Counted from the first letter of the stretch, positions 27,055 to 36,361 are shown. The stretch is DNA of 64,000 nt from CAVVAY01 sp963746465 (GCA_963746465.1 CAVVAY010000014.1:1-64000); one strand, 5' to 3'. Numbers and translations are program-made. The notes: a model not told the origin generated them from the sequence alone.

Positions 27055-27630
27055 GTGAGCGACCAGCAGCCGGTGACCGCGACGGCCCCGGCGCCCGGAC
27101 CGGCCACTCCGCGCCGGCGCGGGCGGGAGACCGCCGCCGACATGGTGCGCTCGCTGCTGGTGGTCCTCGTCCTCGTCTTCGTGGTGGTGGCGCTGAACGC
27201 CCGGCCGGAACCCGACCAGAAGGTGCGGCGGTTCGACTACACCGCAGTGCTGGCCCAGGCCCGCGACCAGGCGCCGTACGACGTCCTGGCACCGGTCGGT
27301 CTGCCGCGCGCCTGGCGCGCCACCAGCGCCCGCACCGGGCGCGCCGGCGATGCCGTCACCTGGCACGTCGGCTTCGTCACACCCGCGGACGACTACGCCG
27401 CCCTCGAGCAGAGCGACGGTGACCCGGAGGGCTTTCTCGACCACGTCGTCGGCGCCGCCGACGCCGCCGGCACAGTTCAGATCGGCGATGCGTCGTGGCG
27501 CCGGCTGGAGGGCGGCGAGCACGAGCGGCGAGCACTGGTGCTCGACGCGGAGCCGGTCACCACAGTGGTCGCCGGCAGCGCGTCCTGGCGTGAGCTGCGC
27601 GCGCTCGCCGCCGCACTGCCGACCCGCTAG
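27055..27630 (+). CDS. DUF4245 domain membrane protein
   Basis: A 191-aa protein with a cytoplasmic Pro/Ala-rich tail, one transmembrane helix (about 32-47: MVRSLLVVLVLVFVVVAL) and an extracytoplasmic domain containing the DUF4245 features PVGLPRAWRATSAR and WHVGFVTPADDYAALEQS. The family's function is unknown, but the gene is commonly found beside xseB, xseA, ispH and glpX in actinomycetes, exactly as here. Its end overlaps xseB tail-to-tail by 4 bases. Confidence 0.85.
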   Translation: MSDQQPVTATAPAPGPATPRRRGRETAADMVRSLLVVLVLVFVVVALNARPEPDQKVRRFDYTAVLAQARDQAPYDVLAPVGLPRAWRATSARTGRAGDAVTWHVGFVTPADDYAALEQSDGDPEGFLDHVVGAADAAGTVQIGDASWRRLEGGEHERRALVLDAEPVTTVVAGSASWRELRALAAALPTR

Positions 27631-27866
27631 GAGGACGCGGCCGACCCACCGCGGTCGCGGGCGACGGCCTCGTCCAGCTTGGCGCGGGCGCCGTCCAGCC
27701 ACTCCTGGCAGATCGCGGCGAGCGTCTCGCCCCGCTCCCACAGCGCAAGCGACTCCTCGAGGGTCGCGGCGCCCGTCTCCAGGCGGCGCACCACGTCGAC
27801 GAGCTCCTCGCGGGCCTGCTCGTACGTCGGTCGGGCGTCGGTCGTCTCGTCGGGCACGGCGGCCAC
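27627..27866 (-). CDS. xseB: Exodeoxyribonuclease VII small subunit
   Basis: A 79-aa XseB, the short helical subunit that binds several-fold to XseA in exonuclease VII. The family core YEQAREELVDVVRRLETGAATLEESLALWERGE-LA-IC-EWLDGARAKL is complete. GTG 27866 follows the xseA stop after 1 base; GTG 27857 is an alternative. Confidence 0.93.
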   Translation of the reverse strand: MAAVPDETTDARPTYEQAREELVDVVRRLETGAATLEESLALWERGETLAAICQEWLDGARAKLDEAVARDRGGSAASS

Positions 27867-27867
27867 C

Positions 27868-29076
27868 CTACGGCTGCACCACCACGGCGACCTCGCCCTC
27901 GGCCAGCCGGGCCCTCAGCGGCTCGCCCGGCGCGACCTCGGCGGCCCGGCGCACGACGGCACCGTCCGCCCGCTGCAGCACCGCGTACCCGCGTTCCAGG
28001 GTCGCGGCGGGTGAGAGTGCGGTGACCCGGGCCCGGGTGTGCGCCAGGTTGTCACCGGCCCGGTCCAGAGCGGCGGTGAGCACCCGTCGGGACCGGTCGC
28101 GCAGTGCCGCCACCTCCTGCTCCCGGGGAACGAGGAGGTTGTGCGGGTCGGCCATCACCGGCCGGCTGCGCAGCGACCGCAGGCCGGTGGTCTCGCGGTC
28201 GATCAGCCCACGTAGTGCGGCCTCGGTACGCCGGCGCAGCTGCGACACCCGGTCGAGCTCCTCGGCGACGTCCGGCACCACCCGCTTGGCTGCGTCGGTC
28301 GGGGTGGAGGCCCGCACGTCGGCGACCAGGTCGAGCAGCGGGGTGTCGGCCTCGTGCCCGATAGCGCTGACCACCGGCGTCCGGCAGGCCGCGACCGCGC
28401 GGACCAGTGCCTCGTTGGAGAACGGCAGCAGGTCCTCCAGGGACCCGCCGCCGCGGGTCACGACGATCACGTCCACCTCGGGGTCGGCGTCCAGGCGCTG
28501 CAGCGCGGCGGTGACGTCGGTGACCGCGGTCGGTCCCTGCACCGCCACCTCCTCGACCCGGAAGCGCACCGCCGGCCAGCGGCGCCGGCCGTTCTCGACG
28601 ACGTCCTTCTCGGCCGCAGACGCCCGGCCGCAGACGACCCCGACCACGCCGGGCAGGAACGGCAGCGGCTGCTTGCGGTCGGCTGCGAACAGGCCCTCCG
28701 CCGCGAGGACCGAGCGCAGGTGCTCGAGCCGGGCCAGCAGCTCGCCGACGCCGACCTGGCGGACCTGGTCGGCGTACAGCGACAGGGTGCCGCGCGCCGC
28801 GTAGAACTGCGGGCGGGCGTGCACGACCACGTGTGCGCCCTCGGCGAGCCCGGCGGCCGGCCCGTCGAGCAGCGCCACCGAGCAGGTCACCGTGAGCGAC
28901 ATGTCCGCACTGCTGTCCCGCAGGGTGAGGAACGCCGTGCGCTGGCCGGGACGACGGGACAGCTGGGCGATCTGGCCCTCCACCCAGACGAAGCCGAGCC
29001 GGCCGATCCACTGGGTGAGCATCGAAGTGACCTGGCGCACAGGGACGGGGTTCTCCGCCGAGGTCTCCAGGGGCAC
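27868..29076 (-). CDS. xseA: Exodeoxyribonuclease VII large subunit
   Basis: A 402-aa catalytic subunit of exonuclease VII, which degrades single-stranded DNA into oligonucleotides. An N-terminal OB-fold (VWVEGQIAQLSRRPGQRTAFLTLRD) precedes the catalytic domain, which contains VVTRGGGSLEDLLPFSNEALVRA and SAIGHEADTPLLDLVADVRASTPTDAA. The C-terminal helices bind XseB. Length is typical. A TAGCCT -10 lies 6 bases before GTG 29076, so the transcript may be leaderless; it diverges from ispH within 57 bases. Confidence 0.96.
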   Translation of the reverse strand: MPLETSAENPVPVRQVTSMLTQWIGRLGFVWVEGQIAQLSRRPGQRTAFLTLRDSSADMSLTVTCSVALLDGPAAGLAEGAHVVVHARPQFYAARGTLSLYADQVRQVGVGELLARLEHLRSVLAAEGLFAADRKQPLPFLPGVVGVVCGRASAAEKDVVENGRRRWPAVRFRVEEVAVQGPTAVTDVTAALQRLDADPEVDVIVVTRGGGSLEDLLPFSNEALVRAVAACRTPVVSAIGHEADTPLLDLVADVRASTPTDAAKRVVPDVAEELDRVSQLRRRTEAALRGLIDRETTGLRSLRSRPVMADPHNLLVPREQEVAALRDRSRRVLTAALDRAGDNLAHTRARVTALSPAATLERGYAVLQRADGAVVRRAAEVAPGEPLRARLAEGEVAVVVQP

Positions 29077-29082
29077 CCGGGC

Positions 29083-29088
29083 AGGCTA
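29083..29088 (-). promoter_or_regulatory. -10 hexamer TAGCCT of xseA
   Basis: On the minus strand TAGCCT precedes GTG 29076 by 6 bases. Together with the ispH -10 at 29122 it forms a compact back-to-back promoter pair. Confidence 0.45.
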
Positions 29089-29121
29089 TCCGCCGATTCG
29101 GGTCGGGCCGGTACCCCGACC

Positions 29122-29127
29122 TACCAT
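29122..29127 (+). promoter_or_regulatory. -10 hexamer TACCAT of ispH
   Basis: TACCAT followed by 6 bases and ATG 29134, with no Shine-Dalgarno: a leaderless start for ispH. Confidence 0.45.
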
Positions 29128-29133
29128 GGGGCC

Positions 29134-30105
29134 ATGAGCGATCGCCCGCGTCGAGTCCTGCTCGCAGCCCCTCGGGGGTACTGCGCGGGCGTCGACCGCG
29201 CGGTCATCACGGTCGAGAAGGCGCTGGAGACCTACGGCGCGCCGGTCTACGTCCGCAAGCAGATCGTGCACAACAAGCACGTGGTCGAGACCCTGCAGGA
29301 CCGCGGAGCCATCTTCGTCGACGAGAACGACGAGGTGCCCGAGGGGGCGACAGTCATCTTCTCGGCGCACGGCGTCGCGCCGGTCGTGCACGAGCAGGCC
29401 CGGGCCCGCAGCCTGAAGACCATCGACGCCACCTGCCCGCTGGTCACCAAGGTGCACCACGAGGCGGTCCGGTTCGCCGCCGACGACTACGACATCCTGC
29501 TGATCGGCCACGAGGGCCACGAGGAGGTCGTCGGAACCACCGGTGAGGCGCCCGACCACATCCACCTCGTCGACGGCCCCGAGGACGTCGACAACATCGT
29601 GGTCCGAGACCCGGAGAAGGTCGCCTGGCTCTCGCAGACGACGTTGTCCGTCGACGAGACCCTCGAGACGGTTCGCCGGCTGCGCGAGCGCTTCCCGGCG
29701 CTGCTCGACCCGCCCAGTGACGACATCTGCTACGCCACCCAGAACCGTCAGGTCGCCGTGAAGGACATCGCCGCCGGTGCCGACCTGGTCATCGTCGTCG
29801 GGTCGACGAACTCCTCGAACTCGGTCCGCCTGGTCGAGGTCGCGCTCGAGATGGGGGCCAAGGACAGCCGACTGGTCGACAAGGCAGCCGAGCTCGAGGA
29901 CGCGTGGCTGGACGGCGTAGCGGTCGTCGGCCTCACCAGCGGCGCCTCGGTGCCCGAGATCCTGGTGCGCGGGGTGCTCGACTGGCTGGCTGAGCGTGGC
30001 TACACCGACGTCCAGGAGGTGCGCTCGGCCGAGGAGAGCCTGCTATTCGCCCTGCCGCCCGAGCTGCGCCGCGACATGAAGGCCAAGGCCGCCGCGATCG
30101 GCTGA
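29134..30105 (+). CDS. ispH: 4-hydroxy-3-methylbut-2-enyl diphosphate reductase
   Basis: A 323-aa iron-sulfur enzyme (LytB) for the last step of the MEP pathway, making IPP and DMAPP, the substrates of the UppS-like enzyme at 11874. The three cluster cysteines are visible in GYCAGVDRA (about residue 18), DATCPLVTKVH (about 104) and DDICYATQNRQ (about 197); the catalytic Glu is in GHEGHEEVVGT and the substrate site in STNSSNSVRLVE. Length is normal. Confidence 0.97.
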   Translation: MSDRPRRVLLAAPRGYCAGVDRAVITVEKALETYGAPVYVRKQIVHNKHVVETLQDRGAIFVDENDEVPEGATVIFSAHGVAPVVHEQARARSLKTIDATCPLVTKVHHEAVRFAADDYDILLIGHEGHEEVVGTTGEAPDHIHLVDGPEDVDNIVVRDPEKVAWLSQTTLSVDETLETVRRLRERFPALLDPPSDDICYATQNRQVAVKDIAAGADLVIVVGSTNSSNSVRLVEVALEMGAKDSRLVDKAAELEDAWLDGVAVVGLTSGASVPEILVRGVLDWLAERGYTDVQEVRSAEESLLFALPPELRRDMKAKAAAIG

Positions 30106-30115
30106 CCTGCCGGCT

Positions 30116-30775
30116 TCAGCCGCGCCGGCCCAGGTAGACGACGTCCGGCGCGCCCCGCTCGACGTACGCCGTCATCTCGACGACCCGGACGTCGGCGAGG
30201 TGCTCCGCCAGCAGCTGCTCGTACGCCGGCGCCGGCGCCGCACTCCAGACCGCGAGAACACCGCCGGGAGCCAGGGCACGGGCGCATCCGGCGACCCCGT
30301 CGGCTCGGTAGAGCGCGGCGTTGGCGGCGGTGACCGTCCAGTCCGGCCCGTTGTCGACGTCCAGGCACACCGCGTCGTAGCGCTGCGGGCTGGCGGTGAG
30401 GTGCTCGCGGACGTCGGCGATGACGACTCCCACCCGCGGATCGGCCAGCGCCGCTGCGGTCCGGTCCCGCAGGTGCATCTCGTGCCAGTCGAGCAGCACC
30501 GGCTCGATCTCGACGACATCGACCTGCTCGACCCCGGGGTGCAGCAACACCTCCAGCAGCGAGAACCCGACGCCGAGGCCGCCGATCAGGACCCGGCGAG
30601 GCGCCGGATGGGTCCACACGGCCTCGCGGACCAGAGCGCGTTCGGATCGACCGTCCCGAGTGTCCATGAGGAACACCCCGTTGCTGATCACCTCCAGATC
30701 GTCACCGACCTGGCGGAGCACCAGCTCCCCTCGCGGGGTGCTGACCCGTTCGAGGACCCGCGGTTCGTCGGTCAC
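30116..30775 (-). CDS. Spermidine-synthase-like SAM-dependent methyltransferase fold protein
   Basis: A 219-aa protein of the spermidine synthase/polyamine transferase fold. A short beta domain (LVLRQVGDDLEVISNGVFLMDT) precedes a Rossmann core with RVLIGGLGVGFSLLEVL, the acidic loop VDVVEIEP, and RYDAVCLDVDNGPDW. The distal PDVVYLGRRG end is typical of short actinobacterial members. It lacks the complete set of polyamine-site residues of true SpeE, so aminopropyl transfer is doubtful and a methyltransferase-like role is possible. It is convergent with ispH. Confidence 0.8.
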   Translation of the reverse strand: MTDEPRVLERVSTPRGELVLRQVGDDLEVISNGVFLMDTRDGRSERALVREAVWTHPAPRRVLIGGLGVGFSLLEVLLHPGVEQVDVVEIEPVLLDWHEMHLRDRTAAALADPRVGVVIADVREHLTASPQRYDAVCLDVDNGPDWTVTAANAALYRADGVAGCARALAPGGVLAVWSAAPAPAYEQLLAEHLADVRVVEMTAYVERGAPDVVYLGRRG

Positions 30776-30790
30776 CGCACCAGGTGCGTG

Positions 30791-31309
30791 CTAGCGGCCG
30801 GCGGCCACGTGCCGGCCGACCCGCACCAGCACCACGATCACGGCGGCGACCGCCCCGGTGAAGAGCAGTGGGGCCGACAGGGCCAGCGTGGTCGCGACGT
30901 CGAGGACGACCTCGCGGTTGCCGCGGTTCTGGCCGCCGGCCCGAGCGATCAGCGCAGCGGCGGCGACGAACAGCAGCGGCGGCAGCACGGCGGCAGTGGC
31001 GAGCGAGCGGAACCGGACGACGGCCGGCGCCGCGACCGCGGCCACCAGGTAGGCGAGCCCGGTGGCGAGCCCGAGGGTGGCGTCCCGGCGTAGGTCGAGC
31101 AGGGCGCCCCCGGTCACCAGCAACGCGGACAGCGCGACCACAGCGGGACCGGTGACGCCCTCGGCGTAGGCCCGGCCGAGCAGGCCGGGGCCGGGCGGCG
31201 GGGGAGTGGTGACGACCACCGAGGTGGCGGCGGGTGCGTCGGTCGTCGTGGTGAGGGTGGCCGAGCCGGTCTCGAGCGGCGTGCCGGCGCCGGTGGTGTC
31301 GGTCGTCAT
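30791..31309 (-). CDS. DUF6542-type membrane protein
   Basis: A 172-aa protein with a Thr/Pro-rich cytoplasmic tail (about 1-45) and four hydrophobic segments (about 53-68, 78-95, 103-122, 140-162). The sequence between helices 1 and 2 (LLDLRRDATLGLATGLAYLVAA) is the pattern of the actinobacterial DUF6542 region. Function is unknown. The start ATG 31309 is chosen over upstream frame extension. The gene lies between the SpeE-like gene and rmuC, all on the minus strand. Confidence 0.7.
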   Translation of the reverse strand: MTTDTTGAGTPLETGSATLTTTTDAPAATSVVVTTPPPPGPGLLGRAYAEGVTGPAVVALSALLVTGGALLDLRRDATLGLATGLAYLVAAVAAPAVVRFRSLATAAVLPPLLFVAAAALIARAGGQNRGNREVVLDVATTLALSAPLLFTGAVAAVIVVLVRVGRHVAAGR

Positions 31310-31372
31310 CGTCACGCGAGACACGGTAGGCGGGTAGGCGGTCCGGGCCGCGGCGGACACGCCCGGGCCGAC

Positions 31373-32506
31373 CTAGGGCAGCGAGCGCAGCGGCCGGGCC
31401 TCGTCCGGCCGGTCGACGGCGTCGAGCAGCTCGGGGGCGTTCAGCGGCCGCGGCACGGAGTCCAGCGGCGACGGGGCGCGCAGCTCGGCATCGGTGACCT
31501 GCAGGTCCGCCATCCGGCGGGCCTGGGTCAGCACGGTGCGCTCGAGCGAGCCGACCATGCTGTTGTAGTCCTCGACCGAGCGGGAAAGGGAGCGGCCCAC
31601 CTTGTCGACATGGTCGCCGAGCTTGCCGAGCCGCCGGTAGAGCTCGCGGCCGATCTCGAACACCGACCGGGCGTTGTCGGTGAGCGCCTCCTGCTGCCAG
31701 GAGTAGGCGATCGTCCGCAGCATCGCGATCAGCGTCGTCGGCGTGGCGATCAGCACCTTCGCCGCCATCGCGTCCTCGAGCAGCTGCGGGTCGCGCTCCA
31801 GGGCCGGTGCGAGGAACGAGTCACCCGGGACGAACAGCACGACGAACTCTGGCGTCGGCTCGAAGGACCGCCAGTACTCCTTCGCGGCCAGACCCTTGAC
31901 GTGCTCGCGCAGGTGCCGTGCGTGGGCGTACATCCTGGCTTCCACCACGTCGGGGTCGCGGGACTCGGCAGCGTCGAGGTAGGCGGCCAGCGAGACCTTG
32001 GCGTCGACCACGACCTGTTTGCCGCCGGCCAGACGGACCACCAGGTCGGGACGCAGGACGCCGTGGTCGGTGGTCACGGTGGCCTGCTCGGTGAAGTCGC
32101 AGTGATCGACCATGCCGGCCAATTCGACGACCCTGCGCAGCTGCATCTCGCCCCAGCGGCCGCGGGCCTGCGGCGCCCGCAGGGCATGGACCAGCGAGGA
32201 GGTCTGGTCGCGCAGCTCCTGGCCGGTGGATCGCATGAACCCGACCTGCTCGGAGAGCGCGGCGTAGGCCGACACCCGGGCGTTCTCCAGCTCGCGGAGG
32301 TGGGTCTCGACCTTGCCGAGCGCCTCGCGCAGCGGGGCCACCGTGACGGCGACGTCGTCCCGGCGGTCGGCGGCCGAGTCGGACACGACCAGCCGCTCAC
32401 GCAGCAGTCGGACCTCGGCCTCGGCGGCGGCGCCGCGGGAGCGGGCCACCAGCCAGCCGACGGTGGCCCCGAGCACCAGACCCATGAGCAGCAGCACGAT
32501 GTCCAT
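31373..32506 (-). CDS. rmuC: DNA recombination protein RmuC
   Basis: A 377-aa RmuC-family protein: an N-terminal membrane anchor (about residues 2-22), a coiled-coil region (about 25-125), then the nuclease-like core with QARGRWGEMQLRRVVELAGM, RPDLVVRLAGGKQVVVDAKVSLAAYLDA and LFVPGDSFLAPALERDP. RmuC limits inversions and aberrant recombination in E. coli; the mechanism is not settled. ATG 32506 begins immediately at the anchor and is preferred. It is divergent from ychF. Confidence 0.93.
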   Translation of the reverse strand: MDIVLLLMGLVLGATVGWLVARSRGAAAEAEVRLLRERLVVSDSAADRRDDVAVTVAPLREALGKVETHLRELENARVSAYAALSEQVGFMRSTGQELRDQTSSLVHALRAPQARGRWGEMQLRRVVELAGMVDHCDFTEQATVTTDHGVLRPDLVVRLAGGKQVVVDAKVSLAAYLDAAESRDPDVVEARMYAHARHLREHVKGLAAKEYWRSFEPTPEFVVLFVPGDSFLAPALERDPQLLEDAMAAKVLIATPTTLIAMLRTIAYSWQQEALTDNARSVFEIGRELYRRLGKLGDHVDKVGRSLSRSVEDYNSMVGSLERTVLTQARRMADLQVTDAELRAPSPLDSVPRPLNAPELLDAVDRPDEARPLRSLP

Positions 32507-32604
32507 GCCGCCCAGCGTCGCTGAGACCCCGGACACAACCCCTCTCGACACCCCGTGTCGGGCAGACGAGCCGGGCCGATTCGCTGGCGGCCCGCTGTTC
32601 GCCG

Positions 32605-32610
32605 TACCGT
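32605..32610 (+). promoter_or_regulatory. -10 hexamer TACCGT of ychF
   Basis: TACCGT followed by 8 bases and GTG 32619, again leaderless in appearance; TTCGCT at 32580-32585 could serve as -35. Confidence 0.45.
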
Positions 32611-32618
32611 TGAACCCC

Positions 32619-33710
32619 GTGAGCCTCACCATCGGGATCGTCGGCCTGCCCAACGTCGGCAAGTCGACCCTCTTCAACGCCCTGACCAAGAACGACGTCC
32701 TCGCGGCGAACTACCCGTTCGCCACCATCGAGCCGAACGTCGGCGTCGTCGGCGTCCCCGACCCGCGGCTCGCGGTGCTCGCCGAGGTGTTCTCCAGCGT
32801 CAAGGTGATCCCGGCTACGGTCTCCTTCGTCGACATCGCCGGCATCGTGCGTGGCGCGTCCGAGGGCGAGGGTCTGGGCAACAAGTTCCTGGCGAACATC
32901 CGCGAGAGCGACGCGATCTGCCAGGTGATCCGCGCGTTCCGCGACCCGAACGTGGTCCATGTCGACGGTGACGTGTCGCCCAAGTCCGACATCGAGACGA
33001 TAAACACCGAGCTGATCCTGGCCGACCTGCAGACCATCGAGAAGGCGCTGCCGCGGCTGGAGAAGGAGTCGCGGCTCGTCAAGGACAAGAGCAAGACCTC
33101 GATCGTCGCCGACGTGACCAGGGCACAGGAGCTGCTGCAGGGCGGCACCACGCTGTACGCCGGGGCAGCGGGCGCCGACATCGACCTTGACGACCTCCGC
33201 GAGCTGCACCTGCTGACGGCCAAGCCGTTCCTCTACGTGTTCAACGTCGACGAGGACGAGCTGGGCGACGAGGCCTTCAAGGACGAGATGCGCGGACTGG
33301 TTGCCCCGGCGGAGGCGATCTTCCTGGACGCGAAGATCGAGTCCGAGCTCTCCGAGCTGCCGGACGACGAGGCGCTCGAGCTGCTGCAGTCGCTGGGTGC
33401 CGAGGAGTCGGGGCTCGACCAGCTGGCGCACGTCGGCTTCCGGACGCTGGGCCTGCAGACCTATCTCACCGCCGGGCCCAAGGAGTCACGGGCCTGGACG
33501 ATTCCGGTCGGCGCGACCGCACCGCAGGCGGCGGGGGTGATCCACACCGACTTCCAGCGCGGCTTCATCAAGGCGGAGGTCGTCTCGTTCGACGACCTGG
33601 TCGACGCCGGATCGATGGCCGAGGCCAAGTCCCGCGGCAAGGTGCGCATCGAGGGCAAGGACTACGTCATGCAGGACGGCGACGTCGTGGAGTTCCGCTT
33701 CAACGTCTAG
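32619..33710 (+). CDS. ychF: Redox-regulated ATPase YchF
   Basis: A 363-aa Obg-superfamily P-loop protein that prefers ATP over GTP and binds ribosomes. Visible motifs are G1 GLPNVGKST (residues 8-16), G3 DIAGIVRGASEGEGLGNKFL, and NVDE at the altered G4 position, which relaxes guanine specificity. A coiled coil (about 130-200) is followed by a C-terminal TGS domain ending in YVMQDGDVVEFRFNV. Length is typical of actinobacterial members. Confidence 0.97.
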   Translation: MSLTIGIVGLPNVGKSTLFNALTKNDVLAANYPFATIEPNVGVVGVPDPRLAVLAEVFSSVKVIPATVSFVDIAGIVRGASEGEGLGNKFLANIRESDAICQVIRAFRDPNVVHVDGDVSPKSDIETINTELILADLQTIEKALPRLEKESRLVKDKSKTSIVADVTRAQELLQGGTTLYAGAAGADIDLDDLRELHLLTAKPFLYVFNVDEDELGDEAFKDEMRGLVAPAEAIFLDAKIESELSELPDDEALELLQSLGAEESGLDQLAHVGFRTLGLQTYLTAGPKESRAWTIPVGATAPQAAGVIHTDFQRGFIKAEVVSFDDLVDAGSMAEAKSRGKVRIEGKDYVMQDGDVVEFRFNV

Positions 33711-33735
33711 CTACTCACTGGCCGCTGCAAACGAC

Positions 33736-33763
33736 AGTGGATAGGAGCCGCGCTCCTTCCACT
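33736..33763 (+). terminator. Hairpin terminator after ychF
   Basis: AGTGGA(T)AGGAGC pairs with GCTCCTTCCACT around a 3-base loop, a 12-bp stem with one bulged T, 26 bases after the ychF stop. It isolates the following rifamycin-element gene from ychF read-through. Confidence 0.7.
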
Positions 33764-33783
33764 ACCAACGTATAGCGCACAGG

Positions 33784-33803
33784 GGGGCTTGCGGCAAGGC
33801 CCC
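33784..33803 (+). promoter_or_regulatory. Rifamycin-associated element (RAE)
   Basis: The sequence GGGGCTTGCGGCAAGGCCC plus one C matches, as I remember it, the 19-bp inverted-repeat RAE found upstream of rifamycin-resistance genes in actinomycetes (rifampicin phosphotransferase, monooxygenases and the RNA-polymerase-protecting HelR). Here it lies 60 bases before a HelD/HelR-type gene. The TTGCGG within it can act as -35 with CAGAAT at 33814-33819 as -10 (19-base spacer). Confidence 0.88.
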
Positions 33804-33862
33804 GGTGGTGCCGCAGAATCCCCGGCCGTAGCGAGAACCTGCGGACATGGGGGTCCCGAAGA

Positions 33863-36038
33863 GTGCGTGTGTCATTGCCGACTACGAGTGCGTTCGACCT
33901 TCCCGAGCACCTGCGCCGCAAAGCCGACCCGGCGCTGATCGCCGGCGACGAGCAGCACTTCGCGGCCATCGCGGAGAGCCTCGAGCGGTCGATCACCGAC
34001 CTGTCCCGGCGCCTCGACGCCGAGCGGAGATCGCCGGGCGGCATCGGCCAGGAGGCGATGGACCGGGACATGGAGGTCCACCGGCTGACCTCCCGGCTGC
34101 GCACGCTGCGGCGCTACGGCCTGGACCTGTGCCTCGGCCAGATGGTGGGCATGGACGGCGCCGATCCGGTGTACGTCGGGCGCCTCGGGCTCACCGACAG
34201 CACCGGTCGTCGGCTGCTGCTCGACTGGAGGTCGCCCGCGGCTGAGCCGTTCTTCGGAGCGACCCACGCCAACCCGATGGGGCTGGCCAGCCGACGCAGG
34301 TACCGGTGGACCCGCGGGCGGATCAGCGACTACTGGGACGAGGTGTTCGACGCCGACGGTTTCGACGGGCACGCGGCTGCGCTCGACGACCAGTCGGCGT
34401 TCATCGCGAGCCTCGGCAGCAGCCGGTCGTCTCGGATGCGCGACGTCCTCGGCACCATCCAGGCCGACCAGGACGCCATCATCCGGGCCGGCTCCCGCGG
34501 CGCCCTCGTCGTCGACGGCGGCCCGGGCACCGGCAAGACCGTCGTCGCGCTGCACCGCTCGGCCTACTTGCTCTACTCCGACCCTCGACTCGGGCACCAC
34601 CGCGGCGGCGTGCTGTTCGTCGGTCCGCACCAGCCGTACCTGGCCTACGTCTCCGATGTCCTCCCCAGTCTCGGTGAGGACGGCGTGCAGACCTGCACCC
34701 TGCGCGACCTCGTGCCCGAGGGAGCCGCGGCAGCGATCGAGGCCGACCCGGACGTGGCTCGGTTGAAGTCGTCCGCGGACCTGGTGGCGGCGATCGAGGC
34801 GGCCGTCAGGTTCTACGAGGAGCCGCCCGCAACCGGGATGACGGTCACGACCGACTGGTCCGACCTCTGGCTCGGCGCCGACGACTGGGTCGAGGCGTTC
34901 GACGCAACAGACGGTGCGCCGCACAACGAAGCCCGCGACCAGATCTGGGAGGAGCTGGTCACGATCCTGATGGACAAGCAGGACGGCGACGACGTCCCCA
35001 CCGGTCTGCTCCGGAAGTCGCTGCTGCAGAACGAGGAGCTGTTCTCGACCTTCAACAAGGCGTGGCCGCTGATCGAGGCGCCTGACCTCGTCGGAGACCT
35101 GTGGTCGGTGCCCGCCTACCTGCGCACGTGCGCTCCCTGGCTCAGCGCCGAGGACGTCCGGAAGCTGCAGCGCGTCGACGCCCACGCCTGGACGGTGTCC
35201 GACCTGCCGCTGCTGGACGCTGCCCGGCAACGGCTGGGTGACCCGGAGGCGTCACGACGCAAGCACCGGCACGCCGCGGCGGTCGGCGCCGAGCGAGAGC
35301 GGATGGCGCAGGTCGTGGACGACCTGATAGCGGTCGCCGACGACGAGTACGGCACCGGCCTGGTCACGATGCTGCGCGGCGAGGACTTCCATGACGCCCT
35401 GGTGGACGAGACCGCGCTGACCACCACCGACCCCGACCGGCTGGCCGGACCGTTCGCGCACATCGTCGTGGACGAGGCGCAGGAGCTGACCGACGCGGAG
35501 TGGCAGATGCTGCTGCTTCGCTGCCCGTCCCGGAGCTTCACCATCGTGGGGGACCGCGCCCAGGCCCGGCACGGGTTCACCGAGTCGTGGCAGGAACGGC
35601 TCGAGCGTGTCGGGCTGGACCGGATCGACCTCGCGACCCTGACCATCAACTACCGGACGCCGGAAGAGGTGATGGCCGAGGCCGAGCCAGTCATCCGGGC
35701 CGTGCTCCCCGACGCCAACGTGCCGACGTCCATCCGCAGCGCTGGGCTCCCCGTCGTCCACGGACCTGTTTCGGCCCTGGGCTCGATCGTCGAGACCTGG
35801 CTCGCCTCGCACGCCGAAGGGACCGCCTGCGTCATCGGGACCGGCCTCGACGGCCGGCCATTTCCCAGCGACGCCCCGCGTCCGGTCGCTGACCCCGGAG
35901 CTGTCGAAGGGGCTCGAGTTCGACCTGGTCGTCCTCGTCGACCCGGAGATGTTCGGTGAGGGCATCGAGGGCGCAGTCGACCGCTACGTGGCGATGACCC
36001 GAGCGACTCAGCAACTCGTCGTGCTCACGAACTCGTGA
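33863..36038 (+). CDS. helR: HelR/HelD-type RNA polymerase-recycling ATPase, frame disrupted at 35874
   Basis: A superfamily-1 helicase-like protein of the actinobacterial HelD class. Its layout is an N-terminal coiled-coil arm (about 1-90), the VGRLGLTD-RRLLLDWRSPAAEPFF region, Walker A GGPGTGKTVVALHRSAYLLY (about residue 220), a large insertion, Walker B/motif II IVVDEAQELTDAEWQML (about 537), and motif III VGDRAQ. HelD proteins enter stalled RNA polymerase and release it; HelR displaces rifamycins. The upstream RAE marks this as the rifamycin-responsive type. After CVIGTG the frame drifts into shadow sequence, while the family C-terminus (SLTPELSKGLEFDLVVLVD, YVAMTRATQQLVVL) continues one base later to TGA 36038. 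Removing one C from CCCC at 35874-35877 gives 724 aa. Confidence 0.88.
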
Positions 36039-36072
36039 CCTGGACCCAGTGGCCCGGTCAAACACTCCCGTC

Positions 36073-36315
36073 TCAGTTGTCCGGTCGTGCGCGTGCTCCG
36101 TCGCGGAGTCGCTCAGGGTCCACCTCGCGTTGCGGAAAGCGCGTCAGGTACTCCTGCTCAAGAGCTTTCAGCCGCTGGGTATGTGCGGTCAGCGCATCAT
36201 CCGAGCCGTGGCGCAACGTCTCGTTCCGCGTGCGGTGCAGCTGCTCCAGCTCGCGAGCCAGGTCGGCATCCGACAGCTCAGGTGGTTGCGGTCCTGTGGT
36301 CTCATCCGTCGTCAT
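36073..36315 (-). CDS. DUF6158 family small protein
   Basis: An 80-aa hydrophilic helical protein. The core ELSDADLARELEQLHRTRNETLRHGSDDALTAHTQRLKALEQEYLTRFP is a strongly conserved pattern among actinomycetes (DUF6158). No enzymatic motif is seen, and a protein-protein role is a guess. It is convergent with helR, 34 bases from its corrected stop. Confidence 0.8.
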   Translation of the reverse strand: MTTDETTGPQPPELSDADLARELEQLHRTRNETLRHGSDDALTAHTQRLKALEQEYLTRFPQREVDPERLRDGARARPDN

Positions 36316-36361
36316 GGGCCCGACCTACCCAGGTCCGCTGCAGTGAACCGAGACCGCCTCT

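Noticed and set aside
31373..31400. Third copy of the junction repeat at the rmuC 3' end
   Set aside because: Only a short run related to GCTGCGCTCGCTGC is shared; no GGGGACCCC, no micro-ORF, and it encodes the rmuC C-terminus.
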